A DNA stretch of 64,000 nt from Streptomyces gossypii (GTDB taxonomy: Bacteria > Actinomycetota > Actinomycetes > Streptomycetales > Streptomycetaceae): the NCBI RefSeq assembly GCF_025165795.1, contig NZ_JAJAGO010000007.1:390633-454632 (forward strand), written 5' to 3'. Position numbers and translations under genes: made by a program. The number at the start of each line of letters is the position of its first letter. The first letter of the stretch is position 1. Of the stretch, positions 1 through 8,105 are shown one piece after another. Below the pieces are notes generated by a model. It had not been told where the DNA came from. It was given only the letters and a program-made list of their open reading frames with translations, and did no database searches.

Positions 1-2
1 GA

Positions 3-80
3 GCACGCACGGCCCGGCGCCCGAAGAGCACCACTGCCGCCACCCCGTTCGCCGCCGCCGGAGCCAGGAGCGCGCGATGA
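3..80 (+). CDS. C-terminal tail of a gene that starts before the window (partial)
   Basis: An open reading frame runs in from the left edge and stops at TGA 78-80. That stop overlaps the ATG of the next gene in an ATGA arrangement, as at every other junction in this operon. Only about 25 residues are visible; they are rich in Ala, Arg and Thr and carry no recognisable motif. In sugar operons of this kind an ABC permease often sits here, but nothing visible proves it. The overlap geometry is the only support. Confidence 0.35.
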   Translation, partial: ARTARRPKSTTAATPFAAAGARSAR

Positions 81-1336
81 GCGGGCAGCCCGTCACCCCG
101 CCCCCGCTGGTGCTCGCGGGCGGCCGCGGCCACGGCCGCTGGCACCTCGCCAACATCCGGCGGCTCCAGCGCCAGGGTCTCGTCCGGCTGGCGGGCGTCT
201 GCGAGGTCAACCCGCTGAGCGATGCCGAACTGGCCGACCCGGCCGACGCCGAACGTGCCGACGCCGCACCGGCCGAGGCGCAGGTGGAGGCGCAGGTGGA
301 GGCGGAGGAGGCGCCCGCGCAGTCCGCCGACTTCGGGGCACTCCTGGACGCGACCGGGGCCCGCGTCGCCGTCCTGTGCACCCCCATCCAGACCCACACC
401 GAACTGGCGCTGGCCGCGGCCCAACGCGGTGTCCACATCCTGCTGGAGAAGCCGCCCGCCGCGACCTACGCCGACTACCTCCGCATTGCCGACGGAGCGC
501 GGAAGGCTGGCGCCGCCTGCCAGATCGGCTTCCAGTCCTTCGGTTCGCACGCCATGCCCGCCATCCGGGAACTGGTGCGCTCCGGCGCCATCGGGACCGT
601 ACGGGGCGTCGGCGCCGCGGGCACCTGGGTCCGTGACGACACGTACTACGGCCGGGCGCCCTGGGCCGGGCGGCGCAGAATCGGTGAGACCGAGGTCGTC
701 GACGGTGTCCTGACCAACGCGCTGGCGCACTCCGTCGCCACCGCGCTCGCCCTCGCGGGCAGCGGAACCGCCGAGGACGTGGCGGCGATCGAGACCGAGC
801 TGTTCCGCGCCCACGACATCGAGGCCGACGACACCTCCTGCGTACGCGTCACCACCTCGGACGGGCTGCCGGTGACGGCGGCCCTCACCCTCTGCGCCGA
901 ACAGATCGAGGAACCGTATGTGATCGTGCACGGCGACCGCGGCCGGATCACCTTCTGGTACCGGGAGGACCGGGTCCTGCTGCAACGCGACGGACACCAG
1001 CCCGAGGAGACGGTGCACGGGCGGACCGATCTCCTGGAGAACCTCCTCGGCCACCTCGCCGGAGACGCCGAGCTGCTGGTGCCGCCGCACCGTACCGGCG
1101 CGTTCATGCGCGTGGTGGAAGCCGTACGGACGGCGCCCGAACCCACCGTGCTGCCCGCCGGCGCCTGGTACAGCGAGCCCGCGGAATCCGGGACCGGAGT
1201 GCGGCGCGTCGTACGCGGCATCGACGCGCTGGCCGCCGCGGGTGCCGAATCGCTCTCCCTCTACTCCGAACTCGGCGCCCCCTGGGCACAGTCCGGTGCC
1301 GCGCCGCGCGGGTTCGCGGAGGGGGGTACCTCGTGA
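77..1336 (+). CDS. Gfo/Idh/MocA-family NAD(P)-dependent oxidoreductase
   Basis: A 419-residue dehydrogenase of the glucose-fructose/inositol dehydrogenase family, which oxidises or reduces sugars and sugar derivatives with NAD(P). The N-terminus has a Rossmann nucleotide loop (AGGRGHGRWH, about residues 14-23). The family signature EKP is at residues 124-126, followed by the C-terminal alpha/beta dimer and substrate domain. The stretch at about residues 50-80 is Ala/Glu-rich and looks like a lineage-specific loop. ATG 77 was chosen because AGGAG lies 6-7 nt upstream. The gene overlaps the next by GTGA. Its neighbours (PmoA-like, GH43, sugar-binding lipoprotein) point to plant or other polysaccharide use. 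The substrate cannot be told from sequence. Confidence 0.88.
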   Translation: MSGQPVTPPPLVLAGGRGHGRWHLANIRRLQRQGLVRLAGVCEVNPLSDAELADPADAERADAAPAEAQVEAQVEAEEAPAQSADFGALLDATGARVAVLCTPIQTHTELALAAAQRGVHILLEKPPAATYADYLRIADGARKAGAACQIGFQSFGSHAMPAIRELVRSGAIGTVRGVGAAGTWVRDDTYYGRAPWAGRRRIGETEVVDGVLTNALAHSVATALALAGSGTAEDVAAIETELFRAHDIEADDTSCVRVTTSDGLPVTAALTLCAEQIEEPYVIVHGDRGRITFWYREDRVLLQRDGHQPEETVHGRTDLLENLLGHLAGDAELLVPPHRTGAFMRVVEAVRTAPEPTVLPAGAWYSEPAESGTGVRRVVRGIDALAAAGAESLSLYSELGAPWAQSGAAPRGFAEGGTS

Positions 1337-2157
1337 ACAGCGCTCTGCTCAGCTGCGCCGGACGCCCCGTCGCCCGCTACGGGTTCGGCTCCGACCAGGC
1401 CGCCCGCCCCTACTTCCACCCGGTGACCACCCTCGCGGGCACCCCGGTCACCGAGGAACGTCCCGGCGACCACCTCCACCATCTCGGCGCTTCCGTCGCC
1501 GTCCCGGACGTGGCCGGACACAACTTCTGGGGCGGTAACACCTTCGTCCGCGACCAGGGGCCCACCGCGCTGGACAACCACGGGACGCAGCGCCACATCG
1601 GCTGGAAACTCCGCGGCCCCGACGGCTTCGTGGAGGAACTCTGCTGGCAGGCCGACGGCGCCGAACTGCTGCGCGAGCACCGCACGGTCGCCGTCACCGA
1701 ACTCTCCGGCACGGCATGGGCGCTGGACTTCTCCTTCGCGCTGACCAACCGGAGCGGCGCCGACCTGACCATCGGCAGCCCCGCCACCAACGGACGCCCC
1801 GGCGCCGGATACGGAGGCTTCTTCTGGCGGGCGCCCAAGGAGGCCGCCGGGCCCACCGTGTTCAGCGGTTCCCTGGACGGCGAGGAGGCGGTGCACGGGA
1901 GCGTCGCCGACTGGCTCGCCCTCAGCGGCGACGGCTGGACCCTCGTCTTCGCCGGAGCGACCGCCGAGACCCGCCGCGATCCGTGGTTCGTACGGGGCAC
2001 CGAGTATCCCGGCGTCGGCTCCTCCCTGGCCGCGGCGCAGCGGCTGCCGGTACCCGCCGAGACCACGGTGGTCCGCCGCGTCGTCACCGTGATCGCGGAC
2101 GGGCGGCTGGACCGGGACGCGGCAGCCGCCCTCGTCCGGCAGGCGGTGCCGGTATGA
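1333..2157 (+). CDS. PmoA-domain (DUF6807) protein
   Basis: A 274-residue protein of the PmoA/DUF6807 family. The family is named after 'methane oxygenase PmoA' but is unrelated to particulate methane monooxygenase; it has a beta-sandwich fold of unknown biochemical role. The typical His-rich N-terminal motif is visible (RPYFHPVTT, then GDHLHHLGA, about residues 25-50), with HNFWGGNTF and TQRHIGW after it. The GTG start at 1333 overlaps the preceding stop (GTGA), so translation is probably coupled. Such proteins are repeatedly found beside Gfo/Idh/MocA oxidoreductases in sugar operons, as here. No signal peptide is seen, so it should act in the cytoplasm. The function is not established. Confidence 0.8.
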   Translation: MNSALLSCAGRPVARYGFGSDQAARPYFHPVTTLAGTPVTEERPGDHLHHLGASVAVPDVAGHNFWGGNTFVRDQGPTALDNHGTQRHIGWKLRGPDGFVEELCWQADGAELLREHRTVAVTELSGTAWALDFSFALTNRSGADLTIGSPATNGRPGAGYGGFFWRAPKEAAGPTVFSGSLDGEEAVHGSVADWLALSGDGWTLVFAGATAETRRDPWFVRGTEYPGVGSSLAAAQRLPVPAETTVVRRVVTVIADGRLDRDAAAALVRQAVPV

Positions 2158-3833
2158 ACGGCGCGAACGGCGCGAACAGGCCCTGGACCGCCGACCTCGG
2201 CGACGGCACCTACCGCAACCCCGTGCTGTGGGCGGACTGGTCCGACCCGGACGTCGTGCGGGTCGGCAAGGACTACTACCTCACCGCCTCCAGCTTCGGC
2301 CGGGTCCCCGGACTGCCCCTGCTGCACTCCCGGGACCTCGTCAACTGGACCCTCGTCGGCCACGCCCTCGACCGCCTGGAGCCGGCCGCCGACTTCGCCG
2401 TACCACGCCATGACCGCGGTGTGTGGGCACCCTCGATCCGGCACCACGCAGGGCGCTTCTGGATCTTCTGGGGCGATCCCGATCACGGTGTCCAGCAGGT
2501 CAACGCCGAGGACATCCGGGGCCCGTGGAGCAGCCCGCACATGGTCAAGGCGGGCAAGGGGATGATCGACCCCTGCCCGCTGTGGGACGAGGAGACCGGC
2601 GGCGCCTATCTCGTGCACGCCTGGGCGAAGTCCCGCTCCGGCATCAAGAACCGGCTCACCGGCCACCGGATGAGCCCCGACGGACGGGAACTGCTCGATG
2701 AGGGCAGCACCCTCGTCGACGCCGACCGCATCCCCGGCTGGTTCACCCTCGAAGGCCCCAAGCTCTACCGGCACGACGGCTACTTCTGGATCTTCGCACC
2801 CGCGGGAGGAGTCGAGACCGGCTGGCAGGGAGCCTTCCGCTCCCGGGAGTTCTCCGGCCCCTACGAGGAGCGCGTCGTCCTCGCCCAGGGCGGCACCGAC
2901 GTCAACGGGCCGCATCAGGGCGGCTGGGTGCGGACCACCGCGGGCGAGGACTGGTTCCTGCACTTCCAGGCACGCGGAGCCTACGGCCGGGTCGTCCACC
3001 TCCAGCCGATGCGCTGGACCGACGGCGAGGGCGGGGGCGAGGCGGGCTGGCCGGTACTCGGTGACGAAGGCGAACCCGTCTCCGTGCACACCAAGCCCGT
3101 CGCCCCGGCACAGACCGTCGCCGCGCCCGCCACCGACGACGACTTCCCCGGCGGCCGTTACGGCAGGCAGTGGCAGTGGACGGCCTGCCCACAGCCCGAC
3201 TGGACGGTGGAGCACGCGGGAGACGGACTGCGGCTCCACTGCGTACGGACCGCTTGCGCGCACGACCTGCGTGCCCTGCCCAGCGTGCTGGTCCAGCGGC
3301 TGCCCGCCGAGACGTTCACCGCCGAGGTGGACCTCGCCCTGAACAGCGAAGCACCCGGCGCCAAGGCCGGACTCGCGATACTCGGTGACGCCTTCAACTG
3401 GATCGGCCTCGAACGGCAGGCGGACGGCACCGTACGGCTCGTGCACCGGTACGCGGAGGCCGTCGCCGAACACGAGCGGGACGCCGCACATCCCCGCCCC
3501 GCGCCCAAAGGACGGGCCGGGCTCCGCATCGAGGTCACCCCCGGAGGCCGCTGCCGCTTCTTCGCCGGAACGGCTGACGGCTCCGGGCTCCAGCCCTCGG
3601 GCCTGGTGTTCGCCGCCACGCCGTGGCGGTGGGTGGGCTCCCTGCTCGGCCTTTTCGCCACCGCACCGACCGGCGCGGGCCCGGCCGGCACCGCCGACTT
3701 CTCGGCCTTCCGTGCCAGCGGCCCTTCCGGAGCACCAGCGCGGACGCACCTCATCGAACGTACCGGAGCAGAACCGAAGCAACCGACAGCACCGAGAGAA
3801 CCGACAGCACCCAGAGAGAAGAGCCGATCATGA
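2154..3833 (+). CDS. Glycoside hydrolase family 43 protein
   Basis: A 559-residue protein with a five-bladed beta-propeller GH43 domain (about residues 15-310) and a C-terminal beta-sandwich (about 330-520), the architecture of beta-xylosidases and alpha-L-arabinofuranosidases. Visible catalytic motifs are the general-base Asp in WADWSDPDVVR (D31), an Asp in KGMIDPCPLWDE, and the general-acid Glu in FTLEGPKLY. The N-terminus lacks a signal peptide, so it probably hydrolyses imported oligosaccharides in the cytoplasm. ATG 2154 overlaps the previous stop (ATGA); the frame is open further upstream, but that would overlap the previous gene extensively. The last 35 residues are a Glu/Pro/Arg-rich tail. 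Confidence 0.9.
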   Translation: MNGANGANRPWTADLGDGTYRNPVLWADWSDPDVVRVGKDYYLTASSFGRVPGLPLLHSRDLVNWTLVGHALDRLEPAADFAVPRHDRGVWAPSIRHHAGRFWIFWGDPDHGVQQVNAEDIRGPWSSPHMVKAGKGMIDPCPLWDEETGGAYLVHAWAKSRSGIKNRLTGHRMSPDGRELLDEGSTLVDADRIPGWFTLEGPKLYRHDGYFWIFAPAGGVETGWQGAFRSREFSGPYEERVVLAQGGTDVNGPHQGGWVRTTAGEDWFLHFQARGAYGRVVHLQPMRWTDGEGGGEAGWPVLGDEGEPVSVHTKPVAPAQTVAAPATDDDFPGGRYGRQWQWTACPQPDWTVEHAGDGLRLHCVRTACAHDLRALPSVLVQRLPAETFTAEVDLALNSEAPGAKAGLAILGDAFNWIGLERQADGTVRLVHRYAEAVAEHERDAAHPRPAPKGRAGLRIEVTPGGRCRFFAGTADGSGLQPSGLVFAATPWRWVGSLLGLFATAPTGAGPAGTADFSAFRASGPSGAPARTHLIERTGAEPKQPTAPREPTAPREKSRS

Positions 3834-5164
3834 GAATCCCGAAGACGCTCCGGGGACGGACCGCGACCGCGGTGTCCCTGGCGGCGGTGCTCGCCCTGAC
3901 AGCCACGGCCTGCGGCGATGACGGCAGCAGTTCCGGCGAAGAGGGCGGCGGCAAGGGCGAGATCACCTTCTGGGACAACAACGGCGGTCCGCGCACCGCT
4001 GTCTGGAAGGAGATCATCAACGACTTCGAGAAGAAGCACCCGGACATCAAGGTCAAGTACGTCCCCATCCCGATCGCCGACGTCCAGTCCAAGTACGACA
4101 CGGCGATCGCCGGCGGCGGCCTGCCCGATGTCGGCGGCGTCGGCACCGCGTACCTGGCCAACATCGTCTCGCAGGACGCCCTCGAACCGATCGACGACCG
4201 GCTCAAGGAGTCCTCTCTCGACGGCAAGCTGGTCGAGGGCATGGTCGAGAGCGTCAAGGACGCGGGCGGCCGGAACGGCGCGATGTACACCGTGCCGACC
4301 TCCGCGAACAACGGTGTGCTCTGGTACCGGACCGACCTGTTCAAGGCCGCGGACCTGGAAGCGCCCACCACCTGGGCGGACTTCTACGAAGCTGCCGAAA
4401 AGCTCACGGACGCCGACAACAACGAGTTCGGCTACACGATCCGCGGCGGTGCGGGCTCCATCGCCCAGACCATCGACGCGGCGTACGGCCAGTCCGGCAT
4501 CACGGAGTTCTGGAAGGGCGACAAGACCACTCTCAACGCCCCGGAGAACGTCGCGGCGGTGGAGAAGTACGCCGGCCTGTTCAAGAAGACGACGCCGGCC
4601 GCCGACGTCAACAACGACTTCACCAAGATGGTCGCCCAGTGGGACTCGGGCAGCATCGGCATGCTGAGCCACAACCTCGGCTCCTACCAGGACCACGTGA
4701 AGGCGCTGGGTGACGAGAAGTTCGACGGCATACCCAACCCGATCGGGGACAGCGGCACCAGAGTCCAGGTCTCCAACCCGGTCGACGGACTGGGACTCTT
4801 CAAGTCCAGCGACAACAAGGCAGCGGCCTGGAAGTTCATCGAGTTCGCCGCCTCCCACAGCTCCAACAGCAAGTGGAACGAGTCGGCGGGCGCACTCCCG
4901 GCCAACACCGAGGCCGCCAAGGACCCCTGGATCGAGAAGGCCCAGCCGACGGCCCTCGCCGCGAAGGCCATGACGGACGGCTCCACCAAGATCGTGCAGC
5001 TGCCGTACTACCTGCCGGACTGGAACAACATCAGCAAGGCCGACAACGAGCCGGAGTTCCAGAAACTGCTGCTCGGCAAGGTCACGGCCAAGGAGTTCCT
5101 CGACAAGATAGCCGGCGAGCTGAACGCGGCCCAGAAGGAGTGGAAGGAACGGCAGGACAGCTGA
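3830..5164 (+). CDS. Sugar ABC transporter substrate-binding lipoprotein
   Basis: A 444-residue family 1 extracellular solute-binding protein. The start has a twin-Arg-containing basic region, a hydrophobic segment and a lipobox (LTATAC, Cys about residue 25), so it should be a lipid-anchored receptor outside the membrane. The mature part begins with a short acidic/Ser linker, then shows the family pattern (ITFWDNNGG near the N-terminus, FEKKHPDIKVKYV, WYRTDLF). ATG 3830 overlaps the GH43 stop (ATGA). Its permease genes are not downstream, so they are probably to the left of the window or elsewhere. The ligand is probably an oligosaccharide matching the GH43 enzyme; this is inferred from context only. 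Confidence 0.92.
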   Translation: MRIPKTLRGRTATAVSLAAVLALTATACGDDGSSSGEEGGGKGEITFWDNNGGPRTAVWKEIINDFEKKHPDIKVKYVPIPIADVQSKYDTAIAGGGLPDVGGVGTAYLANIVSQDALEPIDDRLKESSLDGKLVEGMVESVKDAGGRNGAMYTVPTSANNGVLWYRTDLFKAADLEAPTTWADFYEAAEKLTDADNNEFGYTIRGGAGSIAQTIDAAYGQSGITEFWKGDKTTLNAPENVAAVEKYAGLFKKTTPAADVNNDFTKMVAQWDSGSIGMLSHNLGSYQDHVKALGDEKFDGIPNPIGDSGTRVQVSNPVDGLGLFKSSDNKAAAWKFIEFAASHSSNSKWNESAGALPANTEAAKDPWIEKAQPTALAAKAMTDGSTKIVQLPYYLPDWNNISKADNEPEFQKLLLGKVTAKEFLDKIAGELNAAQKEWKERQDS

Positions 5165-5190
5165 GGCGTTGGGGCGGGGGGCGGCCCGGG

Positions 5191-5212
5191 CCCCCCCCCC
5201 CCCCCCCCCCCC
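5191..5212. repeat. 22-nt poly-C homopolymer
   Basis: An uninterrupted run of 22 C residues (plus strand) follows GGG, 26 nt downstream of the binding-protein stop and about 70 nt before the pectate lyase start. It lies outside any coding region. Tracts of this length are slippage-prone. It may be a real variable tract or a length-uncertain sequencing or assembly product; the sequence alone cannot tell. Confidence 0.95.
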
Positions 5213-5283
5213 GCCACCCGCCCAGCCTTGTCCCCCCGCGTTCACCCATCCCCCACCCCGTCCACGACAGCAAGGGAACTGCC

Positions 5284-6606
5284 ATGTCCGTACTGAGATG
5301 TCATGCACGCGCCATCGCACTGATGGTCGGCTGCGCCTCGCTGGCCCTCGTCGTTGCCGTCCCCGCCCAGGCCGCGCCCCGGCACGGCGGGGCCGAGCGC
5401 GCCACGCTCCCGGCGGGTGACGGCTGGGCCGCCGCCGAGGGCTCCACCACCGGCGGATCGAAGGCCGCCCGCGAACACGTCTACACCGTCAGCGACCGCG
5501 CCGAACTGGTGGCCGCCTTCGAAGACGCCGGCGACGCGCCGAAGATCATCAGGATCGCCGGGACCATCCACGGCAACGCCGACGCGCAGGGCACACCCGT
5601 CGACTGCGAGGACTACCGGACCGACGGCTACACCCTGGAGAAGTACCTCGCCGCCTACGACCCGCAGACCTGGGGCCAAAAACCCCCGTCCGGCCCACTC
5701 GAGGACGCCCGCGCCGCCTCGGCCGAGCGGCAGAAGGAAGCAGTCCACGTCGAGGTGCCTTCCCACACCACCCTGGTCGGCGTCGGCGACGACGCCACCG
5801 TCATCGGCGCCAGCCTCCAGGTGAAGGGCGTCTCGAACGTCATCATCCGCAACATCGACTTCGAGGACACCTACGACTGCTTCCCGCAGTGGGACCCCAC
5901 CGACGGGGACAGCGGGGCCTGGAACTCCGAGTACGACAACCTCGTCGTCAGCGGCTCCGACCACGTCTGGATCGATCACAACACCTTCAGCGACGGAGAC
6001 CGGCCCGACGCCGACCAGCCCCGCTACTTCGGCGAGCTGTTCCAGCAGCACGACGGCCTCCTCGACATCGTCCGGGGCGCGGACCTGGTCACCGCCTCCT
6101 GGAACGTCTTCAAGAACCACGACAAGACGATGCTCATCGGCAACAGCAACAGCGCCGGAGCCACCGACCGCGGCAGACTCCGCGTCACCCTGCACCACAA
6201 CCGTTTCCAGGACGTCGGGGAACGCGCGCCGCGGGTCCGCTTCGGGCAGGTCGACTCCTACAACAACCACTTCGTCGCCACCAGGGGCAGTTCCTACGGC
6301 TACACCTACGGCATCGGCTTCGAGTCCCGTCTCGTCGCGGAGCACAACGCCTTCACCCTCGCCCGCGGATTCGACCCGGCGAAGATACTGAAGAAGTGGG
6401 ACGAAGCCCCGGTCACGGCTGACGACAACTACGTCAACGGCCGCGGGAGCGACCTGATCGCCGTGCACAACGCGGGCGTACCCGAGGAGCAGATCACCGA
6501 GGGCGCCGGCTGGACCCCCGAACTGCGTACCCGGGTCGACCACCCGCGTGCCGTCCCCTACCTGGTGAACCGCAAGGCGGGCGCGGGCAAGGGGCTGCGC
6601 TGCTGA
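5284..6606 (+). CDS. Secreted pectate lyase, polysaccharide lyase family 1
   Basis: A 440-residue enzyme that should cleave polygalacturonate by beta-elimination outside the cell. A Sec signal peptide ends at AQA/A near residue 36. The right-handed beta-helix shows the PL1 hallmarks: DNLVVSGSDHVWIDHNTFSDG (calcium-binding and vWIDH box, about residues 218-238) and RAPRVRFGQVDSYNNHF (about 312-328), which carries the catalytic Arg region. ATG 5284 is preceded by a modest AGGGAA site. It is on the same strand as the sugar operon but 119 nt beyond it and past the poly-C tract, so it may have its own promoter. It converges with alkB. Confidence 0.92.
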   Translation: MSVLRCHARAIALMVGCASLALVVAVPAQAAPRHGGAERATLPAGDGWAAAEGSTTGGSKAAREHVYTVSDRAELVAAFEDAGDAPKIIRIAGTIHGNADAQGTPVDCEDYRTDGYTLEKYLAAYDPQTWGQKPPSGPLEDARAASAERQKEAVHVEVPSHTTLVGVGDDATVIGASLQVKGVSNVIIRNIDFEDTYDCFPQWDPTDGDSGAWNSEYDNLVVSGSDHVWIDHNTFSDGDRPDADQPRYFGELFQQHDGLLDIVRGADLVTASWNVFKNHDKTMLIGNSNSAGATDRGRLRVTLHHNRFQDVGERAPRVRFGQVDSYNNHFVATRGSSYGYTYGIGFESRLVAEHNAFTLARGFDPAKILKKWDEAPVTADDNYVNGRGSDLIAVHNAGVPEEQITEGAGWTPELRTRVDHPRAVPYLVNRKAGAGKGLRC

Positions 6607-6612
6607 GCTGAG

Positions 6613-6637
6613 CCGGCGTGCCCGTCCTCGGCGCCGG
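6613..6637. terminator. Weak bidirectional hairpin between pectate lyase and alkB
   Basis: CCGGCG (6613-6618) and CGCCGG (6632-6637) form a 6-bp GC stem with a 13-nt loop in the short gap between two convergent genes. It has no T-tract. The call is tentative because the stem is short. Confidence 0.4.
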
Positions 6638-6645
6638 TCAGGCCG

Positions 6646-7326
6646 TCAGTCCGTCAGTCCGGTCATCCGCAGGGTGAGGTTCAGGCGCCCCGCCCGCAGC
6701 CCGGTGCGCGGGTCGCCCGTCCCCGGGCGGACGCGCGGCACGCCGTGGTAGGCGAACCGGGAGCTCCCGCCGAAGACGAACAGATCGCCGGAGGCCAGCT
6801 CCACATCGGTGTACGGCTGTCCGCGGTTCTCGGTGTTGCCGAACCGGAAGACACAGCTGTCCCCGATGCTGAGCGACACCACCGGCGCCGCGGACCGCTC
6901 GTCCTTGTCCTGGTGCATGCCCATCCGGGCCTGGTCGTCGTAGAAGTTGATCAGTGCGGTGTCCGGCACGTAGCCCTCACCGGCCGTCGTGTCCTCGTAC
7001 GCGTCCACGAGGGCGCGGCGGCCGAGCCCTGCCAGCCAGCCGGGCATCGGCGCGACCTGGCTGCCGTTCACGTCTTCGGCGGTACGGGTGTAGCGGTACG
7101 GCTGCCAGTGCCAGCCCAGACACACCGTCCGCACCGACATCACGCCCCCGCGCGGCAGCCTGGTGTGCCGGAGCGGGACGGGACCGGTCGCCCAGGCACG
7201 GCAGCAGTCGACGAGTTCGCGCTGCTCGCCCACCGTCAGCCAGCCCGGCACATGCACCGCACCCGGTGCCGGGCTGGTCCGCGGGACCGGGATCAGCGCG
7301 TCCATCGTTCGGTCCGTCCCTCTCAC
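6646..7326 (-). CDS. alkB: Alpha-ketoglutarate-dependent dioxygenase AlkB
   Basis: A 226-residue Fe(II)/2-oxoglutarate dioxygenase that removes alkyl groups from damaged bases (1-methyladenine, 3-methylcytosine) by oxidative demethylation. Metal ligands are visible: H138 and D140 in MGMHQDKDE, and H194 in RFAYHGVP. The 2-oxoglutarate-binding end is RLNLTLR (R214 and R220). The length is normal for bacterial AlkB. I take the GTG at 7326, which has AAGGAG 4 nt upstream; ATG 7305 is possible but has a weaker site. The RBS-start module is duplicated (see 7324-7349). It lies 22 nt downstream of the SRPBCC gene on the same strand and is probably cotranscribed with it. Confidence 0.93.
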   Translation of the reverse strand: MRGTDRTMDALIPVPRTSPAPGAVHVPGWLTVGEQRELVDCCRAWATGPVPLRHTRLPRGGVMSVRTVCLGWHWQPYRYTRTAEDVNGSQVAPMPGWLAGLGRRALVDAYEDTTAGEGYVPDTALINFYDDQARMGMHQDKDERSAAPVVSLSIGDSCVFRFGNTENRGQPYTDVELASGDLFVFGGSSRFAYHGVPRVRPGTGDPRTGLRAGRLNLTLRMTGLTD

Positions 7327-7349
7327 AGCGCTCCTTCACAGCGCTCCTT
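7324..7349 (-). repeat. Tandem 13-bp duplication of the alkB ribosome site and start codon
   Basis: Two perfect 13-bp copies (7324-7336 and 7337-7349) lie head to tail. Read on the coding strand each is AAGGAGCGCTGTG, a Shine-Dalgarno sequence plus a GTG. The upstream copy's GTG (7339) is out of frame with alkB and opens a frame of 120 codons that is not protein-like. The downstream GTG (7326) is in frame. The duplication also touches the stop of the SRPBCC gene. Confidence 0.9.
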
Positions 7350-7888
7350 CACACCGCTTGGTCGTCGGCACTTTCAGTGTGCCGCGCCGCCGGTTCGGAC
7401 GCTGGCGGGATCCGGACCTCCTGGGCACCTCCGGTGCTGGGCGGGGAGTGCGCGTCCAGCGTGTCGCTGAGCCGTTGCAGGTCCTCGGGAAGGTCACGCC
7501 GCCAGCCGAGGGTGATGACCGGGAGGAGCAGCGTCATCCCCAGGTTCACCGAGACGTCCACCGTCACCTCAAGTCTGCTGCCGTACTCCGCCGACCGTAC
7601 CCGGAAGGTGTAGGCGACCGTCTGGGCGCCCAGCGGCGTCCACATCCGCTCCCCCCGGAAACCCAGCAGGGACGGCGACCGGTAGGCGCTGCAGACCAGA
7701 TGGTGGAAACGGTGCCTCCCGGGAAAGCGATAGCGGTAGCGCGCCCCTTCGCAGCAGGGAATGATCCGGCGGTCGTCCACTTCGGCCACCCCCGAGTTCC
7801 ACCGGGGCATGTTCCGTGGATCGGCCAGAAAATCGAATACCTGCGGGACAGCGGACGACAGGGTCTGCGCCATGGAGAACCTCGGCAT
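7349..7888 (-). CDS. SRPBCC-fold (START/Bet v 1-like) protein
   Basis: A 179-residue protein with the helix-grip SRPBCC pattern: MAQTLSSAVPQVFDFLADP at the N-terminus, typical of polyketide-cyclase/dehydrase-like lipid-binding proteins, then alternating beta strands (RYRYRF, TVAYTFRV, SRLEVTVDV) and a C-terminal helix (DLPEDLQRLSDTLDA). ATG 7888 is preceded by AGAGGTGA at a good distance; an in-frame ATG at 7873 is an alternative. The last 30 residues are a low-complexity tail. It sits just upstream of alkB and is probably in one operon with it. No substrate is predictable, and no catalytic residue is evident. Confidence 0.75.
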   Translation of the reverse strand: MPRFSMAQTLSSAVPQVFDFLADPRNMPRWNSGVAEVDDRRIIPCCEGARYRYRFPGRHRFHHLVCSAYRSPSLLGFRGERMWTPLGAQTVAYTFRVRSAEYGSRLEVTVDVSVNLGMTLLLPVITLGWRRDLPEDLQRLSDTLDAHSPPSTGGAQEVRIPPASEPAARHTESADDQAV

Positions 7889-8027
7889 CGGGTCACCTCT
7901 GGCTCTGGTCACGGTTACCGGCTGCAGGTTTTTGACGACCTTGCTCCACTCAGCTTCTTCCCCCGAGTGCCCGGTCTCCCTCTGGGCAAGCCGTTCGGGT
8001 GAAAGACGGGCCGTCGGGCGCTCGGAT

Positions 8028-8080
8028 CGGTCGACAGTTCGACAGTGGAACGCGGCGGGAGACGTCCGTTCTGTCGACCG
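8028..8080. promoter_or_regulatory. Widely spaced 10-bp inverted repeat in the SRPBCC upstream region
   Basis: CGGTCGACAG (8028-8037) and its exact complement CTGTCGACCG (8071-8080) flank 33 nt. The inner part repeats the half-site (TCGACAGTTCGACAG, 8031-8045). It lies between the flavin reductase stop and the SRPBCC start on the minus strand. It could terminate the first transcript or be an operator for the second. Confidence 0.45.
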
Positions 8081-8105
8081 GTAGGAGCAGCCGGAGCCGC
8101 GGCCG

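Noticed and set aside
1410..3782. Long open frame on the minus strand opposite the PmoA-like and GH43 genes
   Set aside because: GC-rich codons keep the opposite strand open; no motif, no RBS, and it lies fully under well-supported genes.
5242..6543. Minus-strand frame opposite the pectate lyase
   Set aside because: Val/Gly/Asp-rich antisense shadow.
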